A DNA stretch of 64,000 nucleotides from Aliiglaciecola lipolytica (GCF_018860635.1 NZ_JAHKPT010000021.1:280674-344673), one strand, 5' to 3'. Positions 17,300 to 26,397 are shown, counted from the stretch's first letter. Notes: generated from the letters alone by a model not told the origin. Numbers and translations are program-made.

Positions 17300-17494
17300 T
17301 TATGACAATCCTGAAGGCGTTATTTTCACGTAGAAAAACCTTAATATAGAGCTGTACAGATAAAATGGTTTTCTGCTTACTGTAGCGAACCACTCAAACC
17401 ACTCAAACCACTCAAACCACTCAAACCACTCAAACCACTCAAGCCTCAGTGCATTCATCTGCAAAAACCTGAACTCATAATAGTGATACCTCAT
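17300..17494 (-). other. Short open frame with (Glu-Trp-Phe) repeats, possible leader peptide
   Basis: A 64-codon frame upstream of the GH95-like gene ends TAA directly before that gene's ATG (TAAATG). It contains five Glu-Trp-Phe units produced by the 9-bp tandem repeat. There is no convincing ribosome site before its ATG, so translation is doubtful. If translated, it would be an unusually aromatic leader, and ribosomes ending there could reinitiate on the GH95-like gene. It could equally be an untranslated leader. Confidence 0.3.
17390..17443. repeat. Six tandem copies of a 9-bp unit (CCACTCAAA)
   Basis: Five perfect copies of CCACTCAAA and a sixth ending in G lie end to end. They fall in the divergent regulatory region, about 90 bases upstream of the GH95-like start. 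Nine bases keep any reading frame, so copy number changes would not shift the short frame that spans it. Such arrays can change length by slippage. Confidence 0.95.
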
Positions 17495-17499
17495 TTTAA

Positions 17500-17861
17500 A
17501 TATAAAACAAAATATTATATGTGGAATTTATTGGAATGTTATGATTTTGTCAATTATTTGTTTTTTTGCGCTGTATTAGCACAATAAATTTTGAACACTT
17601 TAGTAGACTTAGTTCAACAACTACCTCTATATTCGTAGTGATATTTCAAATATAAAATTATATTGAGTATATGAAATTAATCGTGTATGTTAATTTTTTG
17701 TTGGATAGGCTGCTTAAAAATGTGTTAATTAAGAATAGATAACCCTTAGAAGCAGTTAGGAATACCTCATCTAATCGCATCTGTGTACAAATAGTTTATT
17801 ACTGATTAATAGCAAAAGGTACAGCAAACGAGATGCCGCTATGGTTTTTTTAAAGGTTAAA
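17500..17861. promoter_or_regulatory. Divergent control region of the polysaccharide locus
   Basis: This very AT-rich region lies between the minus-strand operon and the plus-strand genes, and must hold promoters for both. The motif TTTYAAATATAAAA occurs near 17494-17507 and 17644-17657; a close relative is at 21649 before the fucP-like gene. It could be a regulator site, but this is weak because the sequence is so AT-rich. No confident -35/-10 pair was assigned. Confidence 0.4.
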
Positions 17862-19076
17862 ATGAAGATTAAAACATCAACTCTAATCTGCTTTATATTA
17901 ATGGCAACGTTTTTATCTGGTGCGCTTCGTGAGGCCCATGCTTCTCAATTATCAAACAATCCGTCACAGTCTCAAGTCACCAGTGCTTACCCTAACTTTA
18001 ATTGGGATACTGTTCCTGTTTATGCTCATTTTGGTCGCACAAAGGGAGACCTTAGCCATGAAGAGAACCTGTTTATTGCTAGCCACTATGACTTTGTCAC
18101 ATTGGAAAAAGGACATGGATTAAAAAAGCATGGCAGCTCTGAAAAGGGCATTATTGCTGGGGCGAAAGCATTAAAACAGCTCAACCCGAATATGAAAGTA
18201 CTGTTTTACTGGAATGGGTTACTTGATTATTCGCTGTATGACGCTCATGACACATTTTCAAAAATAAAAAACGGCGCAATTAAGACTAAAAGTGGCGAAT
18301 TGGACCTCAAACGCGGACATTTGAAAAAGTATGATCTAGCCAATCCTGAAGTGCGAAGCTGGTGGATAAAAGTTGCCAACGATGCCATTCAACAGGGGCA
18401 ATTAGATGGCGTCTTTATTGACGCATTACCACAGATCTCGATCAAGCCTGAGGTGAGCGCAAAAAGACTTGGCACTGCTCGCTTTAAAGCGTTAGAAGAG
18501 GGAGTCATCAAATTATTGGATGAAACTAGCGCTACCCTTGGTGCTGAAAAACTTATCATTTATAACGGTATTCGTTCTATTCCTGGAGGTTGGGAAGACG
18601 GTGGTTTACGTTATCTCAATCATGCAAATGGAGTCATAGTTGAGCATTTTGATCAGTTTCAAAGTCGTTCTAAGGAGATGATTCAACTGGACATGGAACG
18701 CATGATGCAGGCCGCGAAAACCGGAAAAATTGTCATTTTCAAAGCTTGGCCTGGATTTAATTTTACTGACAAGCAAATGATGAAAAAGCCAGAAAAAGAA
18801 CTGTATGAACTGGCCAAAAAGGCCATTGATTTCCCCCTTGCCTGTTTTTTAGTCATTGCTCAGCCTTATTCTTACTTTAATAACACTTGGGGTTACCGCG
18901 ATCATCATGGCGCATTGCAGTGGTATCCTGAGTTAGATCGAAAACTCGGCGCCCCCTTATCTGATGCGAAGCAAGAAGGGTGGACTTATACACGAGAGTT
19001 TGAGCATGCTTCTGTTGTCGTCAATATCGATACCAAAACCGCCAAAATTACCTGGGGTCAACATGAAGATTCATAG
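17862..19076 (+). CDS. Putative TIM-barrel glycoside hydrolase, GHL15-like, secreted
   Basis: The product is 404 residues from ATG 17862, which has AAAGG five bases upstream and begins a proper signal peptide ending AHAS. An ATG at 17841 in the same frame has no ribosome site. WDTVPVYAHFGR, VLFYWNGLLDY, ANPEVRSWWI and DGVFIDALPQIS (an Asp at a barrel strand end) resemble the putative glycosyl-hydrolase group GHL15 (PF14885). VIVEHFDQF and FKAWPGF are further candidate active-site segments. The substrate is unknown; by location it probably acts on the same fucose-rich glycan, perhaps as an endo-enzyme. It overlaps or directly precedes the esterase gene. Confidence 0.7.
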   Translation: MKIKTSTLICFILMATFLSGALREAHASQLSNNPSQSQVTSAYPNFNWDTVPVYAHFGRTKGDLSHEENLFIASHYDFVTLEKGHGLKKHGSSEKGIIAGAKALKQLNPNMKVLFYWNGLLDYSLYDAHDTFSKIKNGAIKTKSGELDLKRGHLKKYDLANPEVRSWWIKVANDAIQQGQLDGVFIDALPQISIKPEVSAKRLGTARFKALEEGVIKLLDETSATLGAEKLIIYNGIRSIPGGWEDGGLRYLNHANGVIVEHFDQFQSRSKEMIQLDMERMMQAAKTGKIVIFKAWPGFNFTDKQMMKKPEKELYELAKKAIDFPLACFLVIAQPYSYFNNTWGYRDHHGALQWYPELDRKLGAPLSDAKQEGWTYTREFEHASVVVNIDTKTAKITWGQHEDS

Positions 19077-20529
19077 TCACTTTACCAGTATCAATGCCAC
19101 AGACTTATGCTGGCAGATTACCAAACGAAGTGGGCGATACTTTCATCTACGCCATATTATTAATTTCATTTCCCATAAAATATTCGCAGATGATGCAGTG
19201 ACGACAAGTTTTAGGAGGTTCGCAGTTGTTGTCATTTTTAGTGGTTTTTTACATGGCTGCAAGGCAATACAGCAGGAGGATACTGGCGCTAATATAAATG
19301 TAGACATGTACTTTTCCAAACTGGCTAAAGAACATGTTGCACAGGTTGTATCATCAAAGCTACGCGCTGATGGCATGCTTGAACTCTACTTAGAAGGTGA
19401 ACCCTACACCGATAAAAGTGGACAACGTAAAACCACTAAAATATTTGCTCTTTATAAGTTTCCAGAACACCCACTGACAACGCCATCGGGTAAAACCCCT
19501 GGCATGGTTTTAGTGCATGGGGGAGGGGGGACAGCCTTTAAAAATTGGGTTGATAAATGGAATGATGCAGGCTTTGCGGCAATTTCTGTCGCTGTGGAAG
19601 GGCAAACTGACATTCCCGCCGATGATCTTGAAGAAGCAAAAATCAATGACACTTTGAGGTGGCAAAAACATCTAGGTTCTGGCCCTTCTAGACAAGGAAT
19701 TTATGCAGATTCTGATAGACCACTGCAAGATCAATGGATGTTTCATGCTGTGTCGGCGGTAATTCGAGCTAAACACTTTTTGACCGCACAAGCGGATATT
19801 GATAAGCAACATATTGGCCTGACCGGAATATCTTGGGGCGGGGTCATTACTTCAACCGTCATGGGATTTGACGGTAGCTTCGACTTTTCTATCCCCATAT
19901 ATGGTTGCGGTTTTCTTGATGGGATGCAGAATCAATATCAGCAAGCCTTAATGGGAAATTCTGCATACCAAAATACATGGGAGCCCGGACATCGCATAAG
20001 CAATTATCGTCAACCTTCTCTTTGGTTGACATGGCGTGACGACAAACATTTTGCACTCGATGCGCAGGCGAGTACATATCAGCAACTAAGCGGTGATTAT
20101 TCAGTGAGTATCAAGCCGGGAATTAGGCATGGACACAAGCTTGGTTGGGATCAGCCTGAATCCTATCTTTTTGCTAGACAGATTGTGCGTCAAGGCACAG
20201 TCTGGGCTAAATCGCTTTCAGTTAAACAGCTCAACTCTGGCAAAGCTCAAGCTGAATTTTCGATCAATTTAGATAACAAAGATTATCAAGTCGCTAAAGC
20301 GACAATTCACTATACAGCAGACCAAGGACATACAGGTAAAGCCTCATGGACTCAAGCTGACACTAACTTAGTGACGCCTAGTTCGATACCCGGGCAATAT
20401 ATTGCAACCTTTGATGCACTTCCTTTGGATGTCCGTCACTGGTTTGTTAATTTGCAGGTGTTGGTCACTGATGAAAATCATAAGGAAAATCAGACATACA
20501 CAGTAAGCAGTGAACTATTTTCAAATTAA
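19063..20529 (+). CDS. Alpha/beta-hydrolase, carbohydrate-esterase-like, probable lipoprotein
   Basis: The core carries LVHGGGGTAF (oxyanion region), GLTGISWGGVITS (G-x-S-x-G nucleophile) and a late His in IRHGHKLGW, as in acetyl-xylan-esterase or dienelactone-hydrolase relatives. It probably removes acyl groups from a polysaccharide. A C-terminal beta-domain of about 100 residues follows. The start is uncertain. ATG 19063 overlaps the previous stop by 14 bases and has GGGG upstream, but it places about 45 odd residues before the signal. GTG 19198 would give a clean lipoprotein signal (SFRRFAVVVIFSGFLHGC). The open frame reaches back further to 18964 inside the previous gene. Confidence 0.8.
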   Translation: MKIHSHFTSINATDLCWQITKRSGRYFHLRHIINFISHKIFADDAVTTSFRRFAVVVIFSGFLHGCKAIQQEDTGANINVDMYFSKLAKEHVAQVVSSKLRADGMLELYLEGEPYTDKSGQRKTTKIFALYKFPEHPLTTPSGKTPGMVLVHGGGGTAFKNWVDKWNDAGFAAISVAVEGQTDIPADDLEEAKINDTLRWQKHLGSGPSRQGIYADSDRPLQDQWMFHAVSAVIRAKHFLTAQADIDKQHIGLTGISWGGVITSTVMGFDGSFDFSIPIYGCGFLDGMQNQYQQALMGNSAYQNTWEPGHRISNYRQPSLWLTWRDDKHFALDAQASTYQQLSGDYSVSIKPGIRHGHKLGWDQPESYLFARQIVRQGTVWAKSLSVKQLNSGKAQAEFSINLDNKDYQVAKATIHYTADQGHTGKASWTQADTNLVTPSSIPGQYIATFDALPLDVRHWFVNLQVLVTDENHKENQTYTVSSELFSN

Positions 20530-20764
20530 CTCAAAGTTGATTTTGTTTTAAAAGGTCAGACTCTACGGGTTTTGAAATCTACTCTATTCAACAAAATTGA
20601 TAGTTTATAATCAAAGGGAATGTAGCTATTAATCTAACGAGTCTGACGCCTAGTTAGTTAAATAAGCAATAATAACGTTTGCAAAAAACAGACTTGTTCT
20701 TACAAAAAATGTAAAGCATTATGCTGCAGAACAAATATTACCAAGGGTTAAACAGGGAACAAAA

Positions 20765-21562
20765 ATGACAAAAGCGACTGACAAATCAGAAAACTCTAAA
20801 CGCAAAACTTACAGTGCCCCAGCACTTGAGAAAGGGTTAGATATTCTGGAGCTGCTAGCCAATCAAGCTGAAGGCATGAACATTGGTGAGATTACCAAAA
20901 CGCTAAATAGATCAGTCGGCGAGTTATTTAGGATGTTAGTGGTGTTGGAACAACGTGGTTATGTTTCACTTCAACCGGGCAGTGACAGGTACATGCTAAC
21001 CTTAAAAATGTTTGGTTTAGCCCATCGCTTCCCGCCCGTTAAACGCTTGACCAGTGTTGCGACTCCGGTGTTACAACGCTTGTCCTACGCGATAGAGCAA
21101 TCTTGCCATTTAGTCATATATTATGAAGGTAAAGGGCACGTAGTCGTACAGCAGGATTCACCATCAGAAAGGGTATTTAGTGTGCGTTTGGGCGCTGAAG
21201 CACCTTTAATGAACACCTGTTCAGGACACTTGTTGTTGGCATTTGCAGACCAACATACTCGCGAACAAATGTTAAGTCGTATTCCTGCACATCACTCTAC
21301 TGATCTTGACTTTAATTTGGATAAAATGGTTAGAAAAGTTCTGAGTCAAGGTTACGAATGTATCCATAGTGCGCAAGCACAGGGGATTCAAGATATCGGT
21401 TATCCAGTTTTTGATTATCAAGATCAAGCAGTAGCCGCGTTAATTGTCCCTTTCTTTGAGTATCTGGATGGGTCACATCAAACTAATATCGACGACGCCC
21501 ATAAATTGATCAAACAGGCAGCGCTTGAGATATCCACCGCGTTAGGATTTGATGCTTCCTAA
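20765..21562 (+). CDS. IclR-family transcriptional regulator
   Basis: The product is 265 residues. An N-terminal winged helix-turn-helix (about 17-80: APALEKGLDILELLANQ, MNIGEITKTLNRSVGELFRMLVVLEQRGYV) is followed by the IclR effector-binding domain (about 90-260: APLMNTCSGHLLLAF, GIQDIGYPVFDYQDQAVAALIVPF). It sits between the esterase and the fucose permease, so it most likely senses a fucose-pathway intermediate and controls this locus. It could be activator or repressor. No operator was confidently found. Confidence 0.92.
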   Translation: MTKATDKSENSKRKTYSAPALEKGLDILELLANQAEGMNIGEITKTLNRSVGELFRMLVVLEQRGYVSLQPGSDRYMLTLKMFGLAHRFPPVKRLTSVATPVLQRLSYAIEQSCHLVIYYEGKGHVVVQQDSPSERVFSVRLGAEAPLMNTCSGHLLLAFADQHTREQMLSRIPAHHSTDLDFNLDKMVRKVLSQGYECIHSAQAQGIQDIGYPVFDYQDQAVAALIVPFFEYLDGSHQTNIDDAHKLIKQAALEISTALGFDAS

Positions 21563-21853
21563 CTATTTGCGAAGCACCTAATTGGCTTTTGTCATTATAA
21601 ATTTATTCGAAAGTACAACTGTAAATTAAGTTTGCATATGAAATTATGTTTTAAATGTAAAATAATTCTTGCCCTTGTTATCGCTTTGTGAGAATCTTTG
21701 ATTGATTTTGTAAAAGCGTGAATTCGCTTTTGTTTACAAAAAGATTTGTCTTGGGTTAGATGCAAAACCAATAATTTGCATCACCTGAGTCGATGAATTT
21801 TAGAGGCAACTCAATCACTGTCTGTCATTTAAATTAATTAAGTTGGAAAGAAT

Positions 21854-23278
21854 ATGACATTGCAAGTCGAAGCAGTTAGTGCACAACAAGCGTCAAAACA
21901 GAAATCCACATCTCATCCGCGCATAATCGGTGAAGGCATGTTAGTGCCTTTTATCCTTGTAGCGATGCTTTTCCCATTATGGGGTTTTGCCAATGACGTA
22001 ACCAATCCGCTTGTAAAAGCTTTTAAAGATATTTTTCTAATCACCAATGCACAAAGTAGTATGGTGCAATTTGCCTTTTACCTTGGCTACGGCATCATGG
22101 CTGTTCCGGCTGCGATATTTATTCGTAAATATTCTTATAAATCAGGTATTTTGTTGGGGCTTGCGCTTTACGCCGTGGGCGCTCTATTATTTATTCCCGC
22201 CAGTGTCCAGCAAGAATTCAATTTCTTTCTTGCAGCACTATGTATTTTGACTTGTGGTTTAGCGTTGTTAGAAACCACTGCAAATCCCTATATTTTGTCT
22301 ATGGGTGATCCGGCAACAGCTACTCGTCGTCTTAATTTAGCTCAGGCATTTAATCCAATTGGTTCGTTAACCGGTATGTTTGTCGCATCCACGGTTATCT
22401 TAAATAAATTGCAGGTAGAAGAATTCCGCGCCGCTGAGCGTGCGGTTCATCCTGAATATGCTGAGATGCTGCCTAGCGTTGTTGACGGCAAATTGACTGC
22501 CGCGTTAAGTGAATTTGCGCAAAACCAGCCTGTCGCCCATCAAGCAATGCAATCGGCTGATTTGATCACCGTAAGAGGCCCTTACATCGCTATAGCTGTG
22601 GTGGTAGGAATTTTGTTTTTAGTGTTTCTATTTAGCAAATTACCACGCACGATTTCCCATGATAAACCATTAACTCTAAAAGAATTAGGCGCAACCTTTG
22701 GGCGCTTATTCACTAATGGTCGTTACATTGAGGGAGTGATAGCACAGGCCTTTTATGTGGGGGCACAAATCATGTGTTGGACATTTATTATCCACTATGG
22801 CATGACCGCTGTAGGCCTCACTGCATCGGAGGCGCAAGGTTACAACATTGTGGCAATGTCACTGTTTCTAATTAGTCGTTTTGTATGTACTTTTTTATTA
22901 GGGTTTATTCGTCCTGGTCCGCTGCTGATGTTGTTAGCATTAGGCGGTATTACATTGTCTTTGGGTACGATATTTTTAGGCGGAATGTTAGGGTTATGGT
23001 GCTTGATTGGTATTTCAGTTTGTATGTCACTGATGTTCCCCACGATTTACGGTATTGCTCTAAAAGATTTAGGCGATGATGCCAGTTTGGGTTCTGCTGG
23101 TTTAGTTATGGCCATTGTTGGCGGTGCATTAATGCCTCCTTTGCAAGCAGCGATGATTGATGCAGCGCCTATTATTGGTGACATTCCGTCAGTAAAAACC
23201 TCCTTTTTATTACCTTTGCTATGTTTTGTGGTGATTAGCCTATTTGGTTATCGCGCACATCACGTATACAAAGTTTAA
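21854..23278 (+). CDS. fucP: L-fucose:H+ symporter, FucP-type MFS permease
   Basis: The product is 474 residues with about 12 hydrophobic segments. LFPLWGFANDVTNPLVKAFKDIF in the first helix and LALLETTANPYI in the fourth match the FucP subfamily; the Asp and Glu in them correspond to the residues FucP uses for proton coupling. It imports free L-fucose, or a related hexose, from the periplasm. That fits with the fucosidases encoded upstream. A loop of about 60 residues near position 185-240 separates the two halves. The mutarotase gene follows 46 bases later. Another FucP-family hexose is possible, but the context favours fucose. Confidence 0.88.
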   Translation: MTLQVEAVSAQQASKQKSTSHPRIIGEGMLVPFILVAMLFPLWGFANDVTNPLVKAFKDIFLITNAQSSMVQFAFYLGYGIMAVPAAIFIRKYSYKSGILLGLALYAVGALLFIPASVQQEFNFFLAALCILTCGLALLETTANPYILSMGDPATATRRLNLAQAFNPIGSLTGMFVASTVILNKLQVEEFRAAERAVHPEYAEMLPSVVDGKLTAALSEFAQNQPVAHQAMQSADLITVRGPYIAIAVVVGILFLVFLFSKLPRTISHDKPLTLKELGATFGRLFTNGRYIEGVIAQAFYVGAQIMCWTFIIHYGMTAVGLTASEAQGYNIVAMSLFLISRFVCTFLLGFIRPGPLLMLLALGGITLSLGTIFLGGMLGLWCLIGISVCMSLMFPTIYGIALKDLGDDASLGSAGLVMAIVGGALMPPLQAAMIDAAPIIGDIPSVKTSFLLPLLCFVVISLFGYRAHHVYKV

Positions 23279-23324
23279 AAGATAAAAAACATTTATAGCC
23301 ATTGTGCGAAAGGGGAACCGACCT

Positions 23325-23675
23325 ATGGATAATCAGCGTTATTGTCTTCGTCTTGAATTGCAAGACGATGATGAATTGATTCGCTTATACGAGCAATATC
23401 ATCAGCCCGGTGCAGTGTGGCCAGAGGTACTTGAGAGTATCCGCGCTTCTGGCATTGAAAATATGCAAATTTTTCGACTTGATACGCATTTAGTGATGGT
23501 GTTGGACGTTAAGCCTAGCTTTAGTTTTGAAACTAAAGCTAAGTTAGACAGTGAAAATCCTAAAGTGCAGGAATGGGAAAGGCTGATGGAACGTTTCCAG
23601 AAAGTCGACAGCCAGCAGCAAAACGCTAAATGGCAACCTATGCAAAACATATTTGATCTGCAAAAAAATGGCTGA
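23325..23675 (+). CDS. L-rhamnose/L-fucose mutarotase family protein
   Basis: The product is 116 residues of the RhaM-like family (PF05336, COG3254), which interconverts alpha and beta anomers of 6-deoxyhexoses. YCLRLELQDDDELIRLYEQYH, VWPEVLESIRASGIENMQIFR and the C-terminal WQPMQNIFDL are characteristic. The start is set at ATG 23325, with AGGGGA eight bases upstream; the open frame begins at 23304. Following a FucP-type permease, it most likely acts on L-fucose entering the cell. It is the last gene before a strong terminator. Confidence 0.88.
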   Translation: MDNQRYCLRLELQDDDELIRLYEQYHQPGAVWPEVLESIRASGIENMQIFRLDTHLVMVLDVKPSFSFETKAKLDSENPKVQEWERLMERFQKVDSQQQNAKWQPMQNIFDLQKNG

Positions 23676-23693
23676 TTAATTGTGACCTTACTC

Positions 23694-23727
23694 AGCTAAG
23701 GTAGCCTTTGCCTACCTTAGCTTTACT
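23694..23727 (+). terminator. Terminator after the mutarotase gene
   Basis: A perfect 11-bp stem (AGCTAAGGTAG at 23694-23704, CTACCTTAGCT at 23712-23722) has a 7-base loop and is followed by TTACTTTA. It marks the end of the polysaccharide locus. The convergent Smr gene ends about 60 bases later, so it may serve both strands. Confidence 0.8.
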
Positions 23728-23788
23728 TTACTACTGTATCTTGTACACACCCTTCGCAAAACATCATCAAACTCGGCTTGTTAACCGG

Positions 23789-24373
23789 CTATTTTTTACG
23801 ATGTAATTCTCGATTAGTGGCTTTGTCTGTTTCACTCTTTTTCAGCAGCACATACACGGATGCTGAACCGCCATGGTGTTTTTGCGCCGTATGAAAGGCC
23901 AAAACTTGCGGCATTTGCTGTAACCATTTGTACACATAACTTTTTAGAAATGCAGGGAAAGGCTGACTATTCAAACCTATTCCATGTTTTACTAATAACG
24001 TTCTAATACCCTTTTGTTGGGATTGCAGAACTGTTTCAAACAGTGCTTGTCTAGCTTGTTCAAATTTATACTGCTGCATATTAAGGGTCGCGTCGATCTT
24101 GTATTTGCCTAAACGTAAATTTTTAAATACACCTTCTTGAACTCCCGACTTTTTGTAAATAAGGTGATCGTAGGGGTCTAAAGGTTCTACGTACTCGGTA
24201 CTTAAATGATTTTGCGCTAAATTTAACTCTCTTTGCAAAGCCTCTCGTTTTAAGCTTTGTGCGAGGGTTGGCTTGGTTTTCAAGGTGGTTACTGTATCTT
24301 GTTTAGGGAGGGGCTTAACATCTTGCATCGCATCCAAAAACGTCGAAATATCTTGTTCATTTTGTTTAGCCAT
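23789..24373 (-). CDS. Smr-domain protein (SmrA-like) with altered first motif
   Basis: The product is 194 residues from ATG 24373, which has GGGGGAG directly upstream; a TTG at 24391 extends the frame by six codons. The last 110 residues form an Smr domain as in SmrA/YdaL nucleases: RLGKYKIDATLNMQQYKFEQARQAL then LLVKHGIGLNSQ and a final HHGGSASVYVLLKK. In most relatives the first motif reads L-D-L-H; here it is L-N-M-Q, so the conserved His is missing. The protein may be nuclease-inactive or bind nucleic acid only. It is transcribed away from the M1 peptidase gene. Confidence 0.85.
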   Translation of the reverse strand: MAKQNEQDISTFLDAMQDVKPLPKQDTVTTLKTKPTLAQSLKREALQRELNLAQNHLSTEYVEPLDPYDHLIYKKSGVQEGVFKNLRLGKYKIDATLNMQQYKFEQARQALFETVLQSQQKGIRTLLVKHGIGLNSQPFPAFLKSYVYKWLQQMPQVLAFHTAQKHHGGSASVYVLLKKSETDKATNRELHRKK

Positions 24374-24489
24374 AACTCCCCCTGTCGACAATTAATGTTT
24401 CACTTAACCTAGCTTTAAATTAACGGCTATGCTTTCGGTTCTAACTAGTTTTATGTCACAATTAGCTAAAAAGTTCACTAGGAAAATAA

Positions 24490-26397
24490 ATGAAAAGTAT
24501 TCGTTATCTTGCATTTTTATGGATATCTACTTTGCTGGCATGTTCAAATCCTGAACAACCCGCTGAAATCAAAGCACCACAAACACCACAGAAAACACCA
24601 CAGCAAACATCAAAACAAACGCAAATAGACCATGCTAAAGATTATCATTCTTTTGCTAATCCGGATGTTGTGAAAGTTTCACACATCGATTTAGATTTGA
24701 CCGCAGATTTTGACAAAAAACAATTGATAGGCACGGCAACGCTTACTTATCAAAAAGTTGATGAGCAAGGGAAAACCCTGATTTTGGATACTCGGGGATT
24801 AACCATTTTGGAGGTGACTTCAGGAAATACACCGGTTGCCTTTGAGCTTCAAAAAGAAGTTCCAAATCTGGGCTCAGCGCTGCACATTACGTTGCCCGAA
24901 CAAGGTAATCAAGTCAGCATAAGTTACCACACCTCAAAAGATGCGTCAGGCGCTCAGTGGTTAACACCAGAACAAACTGCCGGTAAACAGTATCCATTTC
25001 TATTTACCCAAGCACAGGCTGTTCATGCTCGTAGTTTCATTCCATTACAAGACTCACCACAGGTGAGAGTGACCTATACAGCCACTATTCGCACACCTAA
25101 AGAATTGCTCGCGGTAATGAGTGCTGCAAATGATCCTGTTACACCCCGAGACGGCGTTTATGAATTTAATATGCCGCAACCTATACCGTCTTATTTAATC
25201 GCATTGGCAATAGGTGACCTTCATTTCAAAGCCATGGGCGAGCGCACAGGTGTTTACGCCGAGCCATCAATCCTTGATGCCGCGGCGAGTGAGTTCGAAG
25301 ACACCGAAAGTATGTTAGAAGCGACTGAAAAGACCTATGGGCCCTATAGTTGGGATCGTTACGATTTATTGATTTTACCGCCGTCATTCCCTTTTGGTGG
25401 AATGGAGAATCCGCGTTTATCCTTTATAACACCGACAGTTATTGCAGGAGACAAAAGTCTAGTGTCTCTAATTGCTCATGAGCTTGCGCACAGTTGGTCT
25501 GGCAATACAGTGACGAATGCGACTTGGCGGGATCTATGGTTAAACGAAGGTTTTACGACTTATTTAACCTATCGGATTATGGAAATGATCTACGGAACAG
25601 ACCGCTACAATATGGAAGCGGTTTTGGGATACCAAGACTTACAAGCCGATATTGCTGCGTTACCTGAAAATGATGAAATTCTGGCGATTGATTTACGAGG
25701 ACGTAATCCTGATGACGTATTTTCAAATATTCCTTACGAAAAGGGCGCTTTATTTCTTCGCGAAATCGAACAAAAAGTAGGGCGAGATAATTTCGATAAG
25801 TTTCTACTTGAATATTTTAATCATTTTGCGTTCAAAAGTATTACAACCGATCAATTTGTGAGCTATTTGGATCAAACGTTACTGACTACTTACGCAGATG
25901 TTTTAGACAAAGAGCGTATTCATCAATGGATTTTTGAACCGGGTATTCCAGATGGAGCACCCATGCCAGAATCAGATGCATTTAGTAAAGTTGATACAGT
26001 ACGTGATGCTTGGTTAGAGGGAAGTTTAAGCGCTAAACAGATTAATACTCAAGATTGGACTGTTCATCAATGGCTGTACTTTTTAAATAATATGCCACAG
26101 AAGCTAAACGATATGCAGTTGGTTGAACTTGATAGTACCTTCCAATTAACGGCGAGTAAGAACAATGAAATTGCTCACAGCTGGTTATTAATCGCAGTGA
26201 AAAATGAATATAAACCTGCCTATGAGAGACTCTATAGTTATTTGGTCGGAATTGGTCGCAATAAGTTAGTCAAACCTTTGTATCGAGAGTTAGCTAAAAC
26301 TGTAGAAGGTAAAGCATTTGCCAAACGCGCATTTGAAGAGGCTAAGCCTGGTTATCATCCATTGACAGTGCATGCTAATCAGGGATTTGTTGAATAA
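24490..26397 (+). CDS. M1-family metallo-aminopeptidase, lipoprotein
   Basis: The product is 635 residues. A lipoprotein signal with LLAC (Cys18) precedes a Gln/Thr/Pro-rich linker (about 21-50), the N-terminal beta-domain and the catalytic domain. GGMEN (303-307) is the exopeptidase motif, and H330-E331-x-x-H334 with Glu353 in NEGFTTY bind zinc. The C-terminal helical domain resembles leukotriene-A4-hydrolase-type aminopeptidases. It should trim N-terminal residues from peptides outside the cytoplasm. It stands alone with its own terminator and appears unrelated to the neighbouring loci. Confidence 0.94.
   Translation: MKSIRYLAFLWISTLLACSNPEQPAEIKAPQTPQKTPQQTSKQTQIDHAKDYHSFANPDVVKVSHIDLDLTADFDKKQLIGTATLTYQKVDEQGKTLILDTRGLTILEVTSGNTPVAFELQKEVPNLGSALHITLPEQGNQVSISYHTSKDASGAQWLTPEQTAGKQYPFLFTQAQAVHARSFIPLQDSPQVRVTYTATIRTPKELLAVMSAANDPVTPRDGVYEFNMPQPIPSYLIALAIGDLHFKAMGERTGVYAEPSILDAAASEFEDTESMLEATEKTYGPYSWDRYDLLILPPSFPFGGMENPRLSFITPTVIAGDKSLVSLIAHELAHSWSGNTVTNATWRDLWLNEGFTTYLTYRIMEMIYGTDRYNMEAVLGYQDLQADIAALPENDEILAIDLRGRNPDDVFSNIPYEKGALFLREIEQKVGRDNFDKFLLEYFNHFAFKSITTDQFVSYLDQTLLTTYADVLDKERIHQWIFEPGIPDGAPMPESDAFSKVDTVRDAWLEGSLSAKQINTQDWTVHQWLYFLNNMPQKLNDMQLVELDSTFQLTASKNNEIAHSWLLIAVKNEYKPAYERLYSYLVGIGRNKLVKPLYRELAKTVEGKAFAKRAFEEAKPGYHPLTVHANQGFVE

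Noticed and set aside
17390-17443. Tandem array considered as CRISPR
   Set aside because: The 9-bp units have no spacers, and there are no cas genes.
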